In this document: in pieces, positions 19,998 through 29,718 of the stretch
Numbering within the stretch: position 1 is the stretch's first letter
How the letters are laid out: each line of letters starts with the position of its first letter
Notes under the pieces: generated by a model
The model's database searches: none
Seen by the model: only the letters and a program-made list of their open reading frames with translations
Told to the model about the DNA's origin: nothing
Made by a program: the position numbers and the translations under genes
Source: CAWJKP01 sp963843465
Lineage (GTDB): Bacteria > Planctomycetota > Planctomycetia > Pirellulales > Thermoguttaceae
Direction of reading: 5' to 3'
NCBI GenBank assembly: GCA_963843465.1
Contig: CAWJKP010000002.1
Coordinates: forward strand, 1,612,001 to 1,676,000
Length of the DNA: 64,000 nucleotides

Positions 19998-21279
19998 CGG
20001 CTGGTGAGCGTGTGCGAAGCCACGGCGGGCGAGGCGGTGATTTCCTCCAGCGCCGCCAGCAGGTTGCGGGCACAGGTTTCCGCGTTGAAATGGGTGCGGA
20101 CGAATTCCCGGCCGGCCTCCCCTTTTTCGGCGGCCTCCTCGCGATGCTCGTACACGTAACGCATGATCTTGCGCGGTGCGTCCAGATCCGGTTCGGCCCA
20201 CAGCATGTCGCCTTCGTACCAGCGGATCCAGGGCATACCGCAAACCGGCGTGAGCTGGTAGGGTAGCAGGAATGCGTGCTCGGGCATGGTGAAGTCCATG
20301 TTGCCCGAGAAGCCGGTGGTGATCACGGGTTTGCCGAAGGCCATGGCTTCCAGGTGCGGCATCCCGTATCCTTCCGCTCGATGCGGCAATACGAAACAAT
20401 CGCCCAAGCGATGCAGCGCACGCATGTCGTCGCGTGATAACGCCTGATCGATCAGCAGCACCGGCGGATACCGCTTGAGCCGCATCGACTCCTGGATCTC
20501 GGCGATGATCCGGCGAATTTCCCGCCGCTCCCAGAATCCAAAATTGCTGCGATAGGTCTTCAGCAGCAGGCACACGTCGCAATCGTCGCGGAACTCGGCG
20601 AAGTACGCCTTCAACAGCCCCTGCGGGTTCTTCCGCTCGGTCCATTGAAAGATCGAATAGAACTTGAAGTGGTCGCGAAAGCGGCTCAACTTATCGCCCA
20701 GCGGCTTGGCCGCGAGCTGCTCGCCCTGAAGTTTTCTTCGCAACCAGCAGACTTTGCGTCTGATATGCCCGATCCACGCGCGGGGCACCAATTCCTTGCA
20801 ACATCGCCCGAGGGACAGGGGCGGAGATTTCTCCCGCTGCGCGCGGGTATTTCCACGCCGGGAGCCGCGACGCGCACCGGCACCCGCACGCCGGACCGCT
20901 GAAACACCTCGCGGTTCCAACGGCAGGGGACCAGAATCCCCTGCATCCGGTTGCACGCATCGACCCAGAGGTCGGGAATCCGCGTGGTCTCGAACATGGT
21001 GTAACCAATGTTCACGCAATCGGGCTCCGTAAGCCGGGAAAAGTGTTCGGGCGTCAAGTTGATGATCTTGACATCCGTCCGGTGTCGTTTCGTTTCCAAG
21101 CTCCGGCAAAGTGGTCCGATGGCGCCCAAGTCCGGCTGCGTGCGGTCGATGCAGACCGGTTCCACGCGCACCGATACCCCCGCCTGGTGAAGCGCCGCGA
21201 TGAACCATCGCGCGCATTCGCCGTATCCGCTAGGGTCGTAGACGGGCCCGGAAAAGGTGATGTTGATTCCCATATCCAT
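19994..21279 (-). CDS. GT4-type glycosyltransferase (frame broken between about 20700 and 20850)
   Basis: The N-terminal domain starts MDMGINITFSGPVYDPSGYG (21279) and includes INLTPEHFSRL and NIGYTMFETTRIP. The donor domain, in another frame, has FYSIFQWTERKNPQGLLKAY and HRAEGYGMPHLEAMAFGKPV (E-x7-E). Together they form a GT-B enzyme of about 428 residues. The shift point lies in the weakly conserved linker after APGVEIP, so I cannot place it exactly. Alternative ATGs sit at 21279 and 21273. It overlaps the next GT4 by 4 bp, as expected in a tightly packed operon. Confidence 0.77.
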
Positions 21280-21334
21280 GATCCACTGGTGAAGCGGCTT
21301 TGGGGACTGAAACCTCTGCCGGACCTGGCTATGC

Positions 21335-22611
21335 TCAGCCGCACGCTCCGGGAGGCCGGCGCCAGGGCGGCGTTCTTGCTCCGTTGACGCCGGTAATTGG
21401 ATGCGCGATGAGCGTTGCTGTTCGTCGCGCTGCCCGGGCGGCTCGCAGCAGCCATCGTCGCGGGCTGAGTATGTCAAGAACCCGTTGGTACCTGACTACT
21501 TGTCGACGTAAGCGGACGCACTCCTCCTCCAGCAGCCACAACGGCTCCAGGACCCAACCCAATCGCCTCCCGGCGCATTCCTGTCCGGCGATCTCCAGTC
21601 GCGATTTCCAGTCCGGGAGCGCGTCCGCGACGAACGGATCAGCGACCCCAGCCACGGAAGCGTGTCCCACGCGGACGGCCTCGCGCCACGCGCGGTCAAT
21701 TGGCGTGCCATCGGTGAGGCGGCTGTAGGCGTAGCTCCACTGCTGGCACTCTCGCCGCCTCTGTGCGTCGAGCCGCTGCACAAATCCCCGGGTCATCCCC
21801 GCCACCACGGGCAAATCCGCCAGGCGGAATCGGTCCTGGTAACGAGACAATTCCGCAGGCAACTCGGGGTTGAATCCCGAGAAGTGAAAATACACCAATG
21901 GCTCGTCATTTGCCATCAGACGCCCGGCCGCATCACGCCGTACCGATCGACTTCCGAGATTCCAATAGGCCACGTTGTAGCCCGGCCCGCGCTCGATGCG
22001 CACGTCGGGGAAAAACGCAGGAACTTCGTCCAGCCACTGTTGATCGACAAAGATACCGGAAGGCGGATCGTTGATGCATTCTCGCCGGAGCCGCTCCGAC
22101 CACCAGGAAAGGAATCCGCGCCCCCCGGCGTGCCGCTCACCGCGACGAACCCGCCGTTGAAAACTCCCGCCCGCAGGATAGTTGCTTCAGAAGGGGATCT
22201 GCCGTCTTCGGGCAAGGGACTATCCAAATGCGGTGTTAGAGCTACCGGACCGCTTCCAAGACGTTCGCGGATACCTGACAATGGCCCATAGACCAGGCCA
22301 TCCGAATCCAGGTAGAGCACGCCCCGAAGACCTTCATCCAGAACACGCCGCATCGCAAACGGCTTCAGCGCGCAGGCCAACTCAAGGCCGTCATACTGGA
22401 AGGCAAACCGCTTCCAGTCGGGAGTGCCGAGCTCGTCGGCGAAGAAGACCGTGCCGGGCTCCGCCGACGGATCGTACGGTTGCGGAGGTCGATCGACCAG
22501 GCAGATATAGACCGGCACCGTCGGGTTCGTCTCCCGCACCGAGACCGCCAAGGCGCGTGCGTAATGGAGGTAATTCCTGGTAACCACGGTAACCACGGCG
22601 AGATCAGGCAT
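21335..22611 (-). CDS. GT8-like nucleotide-sugar transferase (frame broken in a C6 run at 22121-22126)
   Basis: N-terminus MPDLAVVTVVTRNYLHYARAL, then LDSDGLVYGPL, a DxD motif in a GT-A setting, and FNGGFVAVSGTP. The C-terminal half (RIERGPGYNVAYWNLGSR, VYFHFSGFNPE) lies in another frame. Adding one G to the run of six at 22121-22126 joins them and restores GFLSWWSERLRRECINDP. This pattern (D-S-D, FN-GG, then NxAYWNL and HFSG) resembles GT8-like transferases in glycan clusters. About 425 residues, ending in a helical tail. The ATG at 22611 has a good AAGGGG Shine-Dalgarno. Sugar specificity unknown. Confidence 0.72.
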
Positions 22612-22646
22612 GCTGCCCCTTGATCAGGGAAACGAACCGGCAAATG

Positions 22647-24272
22647 TTATTGTCTTGTTGAAACGGGCAGGCACCAGACGGTTCCCCGCAGCCGCTCCGG
22701 ACCGCCGGCCTCATTCACGGCTTGCATCACACCGGGAAACTCCGGCGAGTAGTCGTGACCGGAAATGAGCCGTGCTCCGGCAGCTAGCGCCCAATCAATA
22801 TCGCGCTTCGTCTCTTCGTATGTGTGAATTGCGTCGCAGAAGACCAGGGCGGGACGCGCACCGTCGTATTTTCGGAACCACTCATTCTTGTCCGATCGGC
22901 ATTGGATCACGTGTCCTGTCTGCACCAGGTAATAGAGCACGAGCGACGTGAATTCGAAATGCGTCCTCGGCGTGAACCCCCACCGGTCCCAGAGGTAATT
23001 GTCCACCGTAATGATTTGTTTCGCTGGGGTCTTCCATATCGCCATGCGCGTGGTCGTGTAGCCGAGAAGCGTTCCGATTTCGACGATGGGCCCGGGATGC
23101 ATTCCGCTCTCGTCGACCAACTCGCGCAAAAGGATTGCCTCGTCCTCCGTAACGCTCGCCTCCGTGATCGACAACCCCCCCCGCCGTCGTTCCAAGAGAA
23201 ACTCGTGATAATCTGGGCGAAGCCGAAGGTAGAGGTTCAGTATCCTCTCGCGCAACCGCCAGAACCGGGAAGATTTCATCCAGGCCAGTTCGGCGTCACG
23301 CTGCACCACAGCATCGTTGAGTTCCCGTCTCACTTCAATGAAGGATCTCAGGCCGTTGGCCGAGCCGCGAGTAACCGACAGGATTCCATCCATCACCTGC
23401 TCGACAACCTCGACTTTCGGCGTGTCGTGTTCCAGCAGGCACTCGACGCTCCTTGCCACATGTATCTTGGCTCGCTGCCGATCATCCGCCATCAGCAGCA
23501 GTTGCGCGAGCTGCGCGTGCATGTGCGCAAGCGTGTGGCTAATTATTGGGTAGTATTGTGGATTCAGGTGTCTTCTCAGTTCTTCGTGGACCTGAAGAAC
23601 CCCGGTATCTCGAACGACACGCGGTTTCAGGGACCAGACGCCGCCGTGATGGATACGATAGACGCCCATGAGCTCCTTGAGGAAGCCGATTTTCCCGGAT
23701 TGGGCCAACACGCAGCACATAGGCCAATCGCCAACGGCCAGGGATGAGAACCAGTCCGGAACGCTTGGAAACAGGTGGCGACGGAACACGAGCGAACACG
23801 TCGCGATGAAATTCGTCCCCTGAAGCAAATCCTCAAGCGTCGAAATCGGTTTGACGCCCTCAGGAAAGCGCCGCGGCGGCTGGCTCCCGTCTTCGAACAC
23901 GTATTCGACCAAGTGGCAACAAAGCGAGCACTCGGAATGCTCACTGAGAAAGTGGACCTGCTTCCGGAGTTTTTGCGGATCGGTCCAGTAGTCGTCGCCT
24001 TCGAGGCAGGCGACGTATTCGCCCCTGCATGCGGCCAGCGTTTCCGCGAAATTAGCATGCATCCCGAGGTTCTTCTCACGCGGAAGCAATTTGAGCCTCC
24101 CGGGATTCGCACTAGACATCTCTTGGAGAATGTGCCGCGTGCCGTCCGTCGAGCAGTCTTCACCGATGACGATTTCGAAATCGAAATCTGTTTCCTGGGC
24201 GAGGACACTCTCCACGGCCCGGCGGATGTACGCGTCGTGATTATAGGTAATCATGCAAACACTCAGCTTCAT
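22647..24272 (-). CDS. Bifunctional GT2 glycosyltransferase / class I SAM methyltransferase
   Basis: About 541 residues. Residues 1 to about 230 form a GT2 domain: LSVCMITYNHDAYIRRAVES, FDFEIVIGEDCSTDGT, VACLEGDDYWTDPQKL (DD metal site) and AVGDWPMCCVLA. A helical linker (about 230-360) leads to a Methyltransf_24-like domain with the SAM loop PIVEIGTLLGYTTTRMA, ITVDNYLWDRWGF, VFCDAIHTYEETKRDIDWA and GHDYSPEFPGVMQAVNE. One polypeptide could add a sugar and O-methylate it, a way of capping chains (inference). I use the ATG at 24272; an in-frame TTG three codons earlier is also possible. It follows the aminotransferase gene by 5 bp. Confidence 0.82.
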   Translation of the reverse strand: MKLSVCMITYNHDAYIRRAVESVLAQETDFDFEIVIGEDCSTDGTRHILQEMSSANPGRLKLLPREKNLGMHANFAETLAACRGEYVACLEGDDYWTDPQKLRKQVHFLSEHSECSLCCHLVEYVFEDGSQPPRRFPEGVKPISTLEDLLQGTNFIATCSLVFRRHLFPSVPDWFSSLAVGDWPMCCVLAQSGKIGFLKELMGVYRIHHGGVWSLKPRVVRDTGVLQVHEELRRHLNPQYYPIISHTLAHMHAQLAQLLLMADDRQRAKIHVARSVECLLEHDTPKVEVVEQVMDGILSVTRGSANGLRSFIEVRRELNDAVVQRDAELAWMKSSRFWRLRERILNLYLRLRPDYHEFLLERRRGGLSITEASVTEDEAILLRELVDESGMHPGPIVEIGTLLGYTTTRMAIWKTPAKQIITVDNYLWDRWGFTPRTHFEFTSLVLYYLVQTGHVIQCRSDKNEWFRKYDGARPALVFCDAIHTYEETKRDIDWALAAGARLISGHDYSPEFPGVMQAVNEAGGPERLRGTVWCLPVSTRQ

Positions 24273-24277
24273 CGTAG

Positions 24278-25555
24278 TCAAGTTTCCTTTGAGACTGTTC
24301 CCAACTGCGCTGCTCGCATCGCGGCCGCCGGCGCCGGTCCCTTTGATCCGAGCCCTCGCAAAGCGGCGAGGACTTCGCCCGAGTTGCGAACAGCACAGCG
24401 AATGATCGAGCAGATCGTAGCGACATCTGCCGCTTGCACAGACGTGCCGGTCGGCAGAAGGAGAACGCGCCGCGCGACCTTCTCGGTCACCGGCAGGACG
24501 AGATGGGCGTGAGGGAAATGGGATCGGTATGGCTCCATGCGGTGGCAGCCGGGGTAGAAGTAGCGGCGGGCCAAAACGTTCTCGGCATGGAGCACAGCCA
24601 CCAACTCGTCGCGGGTCAGGCGGCTACCCACTTCGTCGACATCGACCACGATGTACTGGTAGTTGTTCTGCTCAGTCTCGTCGTAGGGAAACAGCGTCAG
24701 GCCGGCGATTCCTTCCAGGCCGGCCCGGTAGAGCTCGTAATTCCGCCGATTGACCCTGCGGAAGTCTTCCAGGCTTTCCAGCAACGTCAGCCCCATCGCG
24801 GCACTCACCTCGGTCATCTTGCCGTTGGTGCCGATATAGATGACGTTGTCGTAGCCGTGAAAACCGAAGTTCTTCATCAGACGGATCTTCCTCGCCAGGA
24901 GATCGTCGTTGGTCAGCACGGCGCCGCCTTCAAAGGCGTTAACGAACTTTGTGGCGTGAAAACTCAACACCTCGGCGGCGCCGAATCCGCCGATGGGTCG
25001 CCCGCCATAGGTGCATCCCAGCGCGTGCGCGGCGTCGAACACCAGCGTCAATCCACGGCCCTCGGCGATTTCGGCCAGGGCCTCGATATTGCACGGCCGC
25101 CCCCATAGGTGAACGCCGATGATTCCCGTGGTTCTGGGAGTAATCATCTCCTCAACGCGGGTACAATCAATGGTGCACGTAATGGGATCAATATCGCAAA
25201 AGACGGGTGTAATCTCTTGCCACTGCAGGGCATGGGCTGTCGCCACAAAAGTCATCGAGGGGACGATGACCTCCCCCTTCAGGCCCAAGGCGCGAACGGC
25301 AATCTCCAACGCGATGGTCGCGTTACACATCGCAATGCAATGCTTGACCGCGCTCATCGCCGCGAGCCGGGCCTCGAACTCCTGCACAAGAGGACCGTTG
25401 TTGCTCAACCAGTTGCGATCGAGCATCTCGTTGATCCGAGCCAGCAGTCGCTCCCGGCAGCCTTGGTTGGGGCGGCCGACGTGCAGGCGCTCCTCGAACG
25501 CCGGCGTGGCGCCGAAGACAGCCAACGTGCCGTTGCGAGCTTCAGAAGTCGCCAT
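24278..25555 (-). CDS. DegT/DnrJ/EryC1/StrS-family sugar aminotransferase
   Basis: A 425-residue PLP enzyme predicted to transaminate a nucleotide-linked keto sugar. Motifs: NWLSNNGPLVQEFEARLA, CNATIALEIAVRAL, VIVPSMTFVATAHAL, VFDAAHALGC (PLP-ring Asp) and LSFHATKFVNAFEGGA with the Schiff-base Lys in HATKF. The C-terminal PGCHRMEPYRSHF and LPTGTSVQAADVATICSII complete the fold. It is a true aminotransferase, unlike the Lys-lacking RfbH at 63213. The closest functional relatives are probably dTDP-4-keto-6-deoxyhexose aminotransferases (VioA/QdtB/FdtB type). A tail of about 25 Ala/Gly-rich residues is unusual. It lies directly downstream of the ATP-grasp/HAD gene. Confidence 0.88.
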   Translation of the reverse strand: MATSEARNGTLAVFGATPAFEERLHVGRPNQGCRERLLARINEMLDRNWLSNNGPLVQEFEARLAAMSAVKHCIAMCNATIALEIAVRALGLKGEVIVPSMTFVATAHALQWQEITPVFCDIDPITCTIDCTRVEEMITPRTTGIIGVHLWGRPCNIEALAEIAEGRGLTLVFDAAHALGCTYGGRPIGGFGAAEVLSFHATKFVNAFEGGAVLTNDDLLARKIRLMKNFGFHGYDNVIYIGTNGKMTEVSAAMGLTLLESLEDFRRVNRRNYELYRAGLEGIAGLTLFPYDETEQNNYQYIVVDVDEVGSRLTRDELVAVLHAENVLARRYFYPGCHRMEPYRSHFPHAHLVLPVTEKVARRVLLLPTGTSVQAADVATICSIIRCAVRNSGEVLAALRGLGSKGPAPAAAMRAAQLGTVSKET

Positions 25556-25557
25556 AT

Positions 25558-26880
25558 TCAGACATGTTCCTCAAACAGCAAGTCAATCATAGACGGGTCA
25601 ACGGTGACAACTCCCTTCGCCGTATGCACAGCCTGCCGCTCGGCGAAACTGTCGTCAATCAACACGGCATCTGCTTCTCGAATGCACCCGGCCTTCGGTT
25701 CATTGGGGCCCAAGTGTACGATTTCGTCAAACAGGCCCTCTACTCGCCAAAAGCGCAATTGGGATCCCAGGTCTCCATCGTGCCTGGTCAAAAGCACAAG
25801 GCGAACGCCCCGGTTTAACCCCTGGTAGAGCAGTTTTACAAGTTCGACATTCAGCTTTCCGCGAATCACAAGCGTATCATCAAAATCCACATACAATGCC
25901 CGGTAACGGATGTTGTGCCGGTAGCGATTGACTAAAGCGCGATCAATTTCGACTGAGTAATCACCGGGCACAATTTGCACCGGCAACCGCTCCGATTCGT
26001 ACAAGCTCAACAACGGCAGGTTTACAGCACGCACTCGGCTCAAGGCTGAGGTACCTCCAATGCGCGGCGCAACCTCCATTACCTTCAATACGCCGTGTCG
26101 GTCGGCCTTGGCCTGAAAAAACCATGCGCCATGCAGTTCGATCGCCCCGGAGATGTTTCCTGCGTATTGCCAGAACCGGTCGTCCTCAACCGCAACGGAA
26201 TGCATTGCAATGCCCGAACGCATCCGCACCCTTTGCCGCCCGAAGGCGTACAGCAAGCCGCGCTCACGGTCGGAAAAACAGTCCACCGTGAATTCCGGGC
26301 CTTCAAGGTACTCGATGATGATACGTTCAGAGTCCTGCGTCAGCAGCGAGATAAGTTCAATGGGAGTTCTTGCCAGGGCGGTTCCTTGCGAACCTTGTCC
26401 CCGGTCCGGCTTCAAGAACACTGGCCACGTTGTGACTGCCTCCGCGGTGTCAAAGAGTTCTGGAGTTGGAACTACGCCTGATAACCGCCTAAGCGTGGCG
26501 GTTTTTGATCGCGTGAGCCGGCACGTTTCCAACGGCGACGTAATGACTCTTGCTTTTAGCCCGATGGCGTTTTCCGACAATGCTATTAGTGCATCGTCGT
26601 GGGCCGGAAAGATGTGAGTGATTTGCTGCGCCTCGACCAGAGCGGATAGTTCATCCAGCCACCTCGGCTCGTCAACTGCCGGCAGATCGAAATGCCGGGC
26701 GAAGACAAACGGGGCGTGATTCGAGACCGGGCTGCCCGCGGAAAACAACTCGACCTCCTTGCACCACGCTAGGGCCTGGCGCAGTTCCAGCGCAATCTCA
26801 GTTCCTCCCGGAAAGACAAGAACTCGCCATTTCGGATTCCTGATCGGACTGTCCAGCACTTTTGCACGAGCCTCAATCAT
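25558..26880 (-). CDS. ATP-grasp / HAD-phosphatase fusion protein
   Basis: About 440 residues with two parts. Residues 1 to about 310 form a PylC/carbamoyl-phosphate-synthase-like ATP-grasp module: VLVFPGGTEIALELRQAL, HIFPAHDDALIALSE, WPVFLKPDRGQGSQGTALA (nucleotide Lys), IIIEYLEGPEFTVDCFSD and LKVMEVAPRIGGTSAL. Residues from about 330 are a HAD domain: RALYVDFDDTLVIRGKLNVE (DxDxT nucleophile motif), LVLLTRHDGDLGS and EADAVLIDDSFAERQAV. It probably joins an acid to an amine or sugar using ATP and removes a phosphate, but the substrate is unknown. ATG 26880 is preferred to the TTG at 26907. It lies in the cluster just upstream of the aminotransferase gene. Confidence 0.8.
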   Translation of the reverse strand: MIEARAKVLDSPIRNPKWRVLVFPGGTEIALELRQALAWCKEVELFSAGSPVSNHAPFVFARHFDLPAVDEPRWLDELSALVEAQQITHIFPAHDDALIALSENAIGLKARVITSPLETCRLTRSKTATLRRLSGVVPTPELFDTAEAVTTWPVFLKPDRGQGSQGTALARTPIELISLLTQDSERIIIEYLEGPEFTVDCFSDRERGLLYAFGRQRVRMRSGIAMHSVAVEDDRFWQYAGNISGAIELHGAWFFQAKADRHGVLKVMEVAPRIGGTSALSRVRAVNLPLLSLYESERLPVQIVPGDYSVEIDRALVNRYRHNIRYRALYVDFDDTLVIRGKLNVELVKLLYQGLNRGVRLVLLTRHDGDLGSQLRFWRVEGLFDEIVHLGPNEPKAGCIREADAVLIDDSFAERQAVHTAKGVVTVDPSMIDLLFEEHV

Positions 26881-27051
26881 GATGTCCCGGAGAACAAAGC
26901 CTCGCAAGACGTTAAGTCTGACTCTTCATTGTGTTCCAAGCTTAGACCGGCTGTAGGACGCCAGATTTGCGTCCCATGAAGGTATGCGCTCGCGCCTAGA
27001 CGTCGACGGCTGGGAAGAACCCGATGCCTTTCTGGGCGTGCCTCACGTGAC

Positions 27052-28337
27052 CTACTGTCGGATTAAGGCATCCAAGAGGCGAAGCCGTTGTCCCACCTGG
27101 GACTCGAGACTGAACACACGCCGGAACGCACTACGGCCTCGAACCGACAACGCGAAGAGCGCGGCCGGGTTGCTGAGAAATTGCAGAACCTTGTCGGCGA
27201 CTTCCCTTGGATCTCGGGAGATGATGACTATCTCCTCACCATCTCGAAGCTCCGAGTTAAGGTCTAGGACATGTCCGTGCAAAGAACGGGTACACCGCAG
27301 AGCCCCGCCTCAATGCAGCAACCGGTGGGAAAGCCGTCAAACGCGCCAGGGGCGAGCACAAATGGCACGTTGGGCGAGAGGATGGCATCCATCCGCGAAT
27401 AAAACTCCGGGAAGAAGCAGGTCGGCCGTGGGCCGTAGAACGTGATGAGAGCCGCAGCCGCCCCTAAATCAACGTCGTCGGGGCCAAAGGGGCCGACAAC
27501 ATGGAATCTGAAGTCCGCAGAGCGCGATACCAGAGCGCAGGCCACCTCAATGAACACATCGTAACCCTTGTCAGCTCCGCGCGGCGTGTACTTGTTGGCA
27601 ACGAAACAGATGTCAAACGTACCCTTGTCGATAGGATACTTCAAGCGCGGCACATCTACCTGGCATAACTCGTTCTCCGGCGAAACGCCGCCGTAAATGA
27701 ACTCGACTTGTTCTGGACAGCAGAAGCTATTCGCAAGGACGTACTCGCGCGTGATTCGCTGCGTCACGATCACTTTGCGAAAGAGCGGGCAGCGGAAAAC
27801 ATCACGAAGCCTTCTGTCGGAGGCTTCGACATTCAGTTGCAACCCCCGGCCAGGATAGAGAGTGAACGCAAAAGGCAAGTTGTTCTTGACGAACGTCGGA
27901 AGAAACCGGTGGGCGTTATGAACGAACACTGTGTAGGCCAAATGCGCGCGCACACGCCGCGCCGGGTTGAAGAGCGCGACGCGATCGCGAAGCTGGGGGA
28001 ACCTTTGGCCATAGCCGGTCAGCACCTCTTCTTCGGACCAACCGTCCATCCCCCTAGTTTCTTGCGTAGTATAGACTCGTGCCGTCTGGAAGTGATTGAG
28101 ATACGCATTGTATTCTGCAATTCGGAATGCCGAAAACTGATTAGGGAAATGGTCGTCAAAAATTACAAGATCTTCGGAGACCCGCGGATACGCAATTCTG
28201 CTCCAATGTTCAAGCGTAAATTGGCGTGCGTGTTTGAGAACGTCCCGTGCTGGAAATCCGTGAAACATGCGGAATCTCACTTCCCGTCGGCCATTTGGCC
28301 AGAGTCGGGCTCCTTTCACATGCCGGGCGTAAGCCAT
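27052..28337 (-). CDS. GT4-like glycosyltransferase (frame broken at about 27270)
   Basis: About 428 residues. The N-terminal part is divergent (FHGFPARDVLKHARQFTLEH, VYTTQETRGMDG). The donor domain shows FDICFVANKYTPRGADKGYD, FHVVGPFGPDDVDLG and FDGFPTGCCIEAGLCGVPVL, which corresponds to the E-x7-E site. Read straight, it stops just after VPVLCTD. Restoring one base near 27270 continues it as VLDLNSELRDGEEIVIISRD, ending at 27052 with the usual C-terminal helix. It is separated from the upstream Wzt gene by 45 bp. The upstream half is too divergent to suggest a donor. Confidence 0.72.
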
Positions 28338-28382
28338 GGCGGGTTGACAAGCATCTCTGGAAGAGTGCTAAACAGGACATTG

Positions 28383-29701
28383 TCAACCAGTTGCGTCTTC
28401 AAGTGACTCCGTGCCAGTTGACTCGGAGACAAGTTCTATGGTCCATTTCAGATCCGGTCGTACGGCTCCACTCCATTTGCCAAACCAGTGTTCTCGCAGG
28501 TTTGGGTCGTCGCGGACTTCGAAAACGAGAATATCCTCGTGCTGATAGATGACCACATTCTGGTCCCGAACAACATAGAGATGAATACGATGGATGCCAT
28601 TGTTCAACAAGTGCTGCGGAATTTGAAAGGTGTTCCGGAACATGCCGCGTGGAAAGGGCCGTCCATTCCACCTTGGCTCGCGAACTGGAACGGTGACGAA
28701 TCTAGGCGTTCCTAGCTCGTCGGCAACGAGCACGCTAAGATTAAGTTGCGCACTCGGCACAAGATTCCAGAATGCGAATGCAACTTCAAGCGGGGTATTC
28801 ACGGATATCCGTTCCGAGCGAGTTCCATCCGTTGGTCGGATTTCTGCTCGGTGAATACGCACCTGCGCATTACCGGGCGATTCCTCAAAAGACCAAATCT
28901 GCTGCGTCACGGCTGCAAATTCTCCCGCGGCTGCAAATGTGGTGTCCTGGTAGCTGGATACCACTTCGTGCGGCGACCCTTGTTCGACCAGTTGACCACC
29001 CCGCAACCACATTGCCCTGGCGCAGAGACTTTCCACTGCCACCATATTGTGGCTGACAAACAACACAGTTCGCCCTTCGCGGGCCACCTCTCCCATCTTT
29101 CCCAGGCACTTCTTCTGAAACTGTGCGTCCCCCACCGCCAGCACCTCATCCACTAAGAGGATCTCCGCCTCCAGGTGTGCCGCCACGGCAAACGCCAGCC
29201 GCATGTACATCCCGCTGGAATAGTGCTTCACCGGCGTGTCGAGAAAACGCTCGATCTCGCTGAAGGCCACGATCTCGTCGAACTTGCGGTCGATCTCCGA
29301 CTTCCGCATGCCGAGGATCGTGCCGTTGAGATAGATGTTCTCCCGGCCGGTAAGCTCCGGATGAAATCCGGTGCCGACCTCCAGGAGCGAGCCGATTCGC
29401 CCGCGGATCTGCACCTCGCCCTCGGTCGGCTTGGTAATCCGCGAAAGGATCTTCAAGAGCGTGCTCTTGCCGGCCCCGTTGCGGCCGATGATGCCGACCA
29501 CCTCGCCGCGTTTCACCTCGAACGACACGTCCTTCAGGGCCCAAAGGCTCGAGGCGTCGGCTTTCGGGGCACCGCCCGCATTCGTCCGGCGACCGTGGAA
29601 AAGAGCCGCCGTGGTATGTCCGAAAAGCGCAGGTAGGGCTCCCGGCTCCCCATGCGGAACCGCTTGCCAAGGTTCATCACTCGTATCGCAACGTCGCTCA
29701 C
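28383..29701 (-). CDS. wzt: ABC transporter ATPase for polysaccharide export, Wzt type with C-terminal domain (frame broken near 29570)
   Basis: Nucleotide-binding subunit that powers export of a lipid-linked glycan. Walker A is GIIGRNGAGKSTLL, the signature is HYSSGMYMRLAFAVA, and Walker B is AEILLVDEVLAVGD with a switch His in VLFVSHNM. The N-terminus (SDVAIRVMNLGKRFRMGSRE) lies in another frame; restoring a base near 29570 joins it through ADASSLWALKDVSFEVKRGE, so the start is the GTG at 29701. After about residue 270 a beta-rich domain resembles Wzt C-terminal domains, which bind the modified end of the chain before export. It lies 17 bp downstream of the permease gene. Confidence 0.85.
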
Positions 29702-29718
29702 GGTGCTTTTCGTCCCCG

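Noticed and set aside
19998..20645. N-terminal 216 residues of the long frame reading through the GT4 gene that starts at 19997
   Set aside because: They overlap the upstream GT4 coding sequence and lack any signature; the ATGA overlap at 19997 marks the real start.
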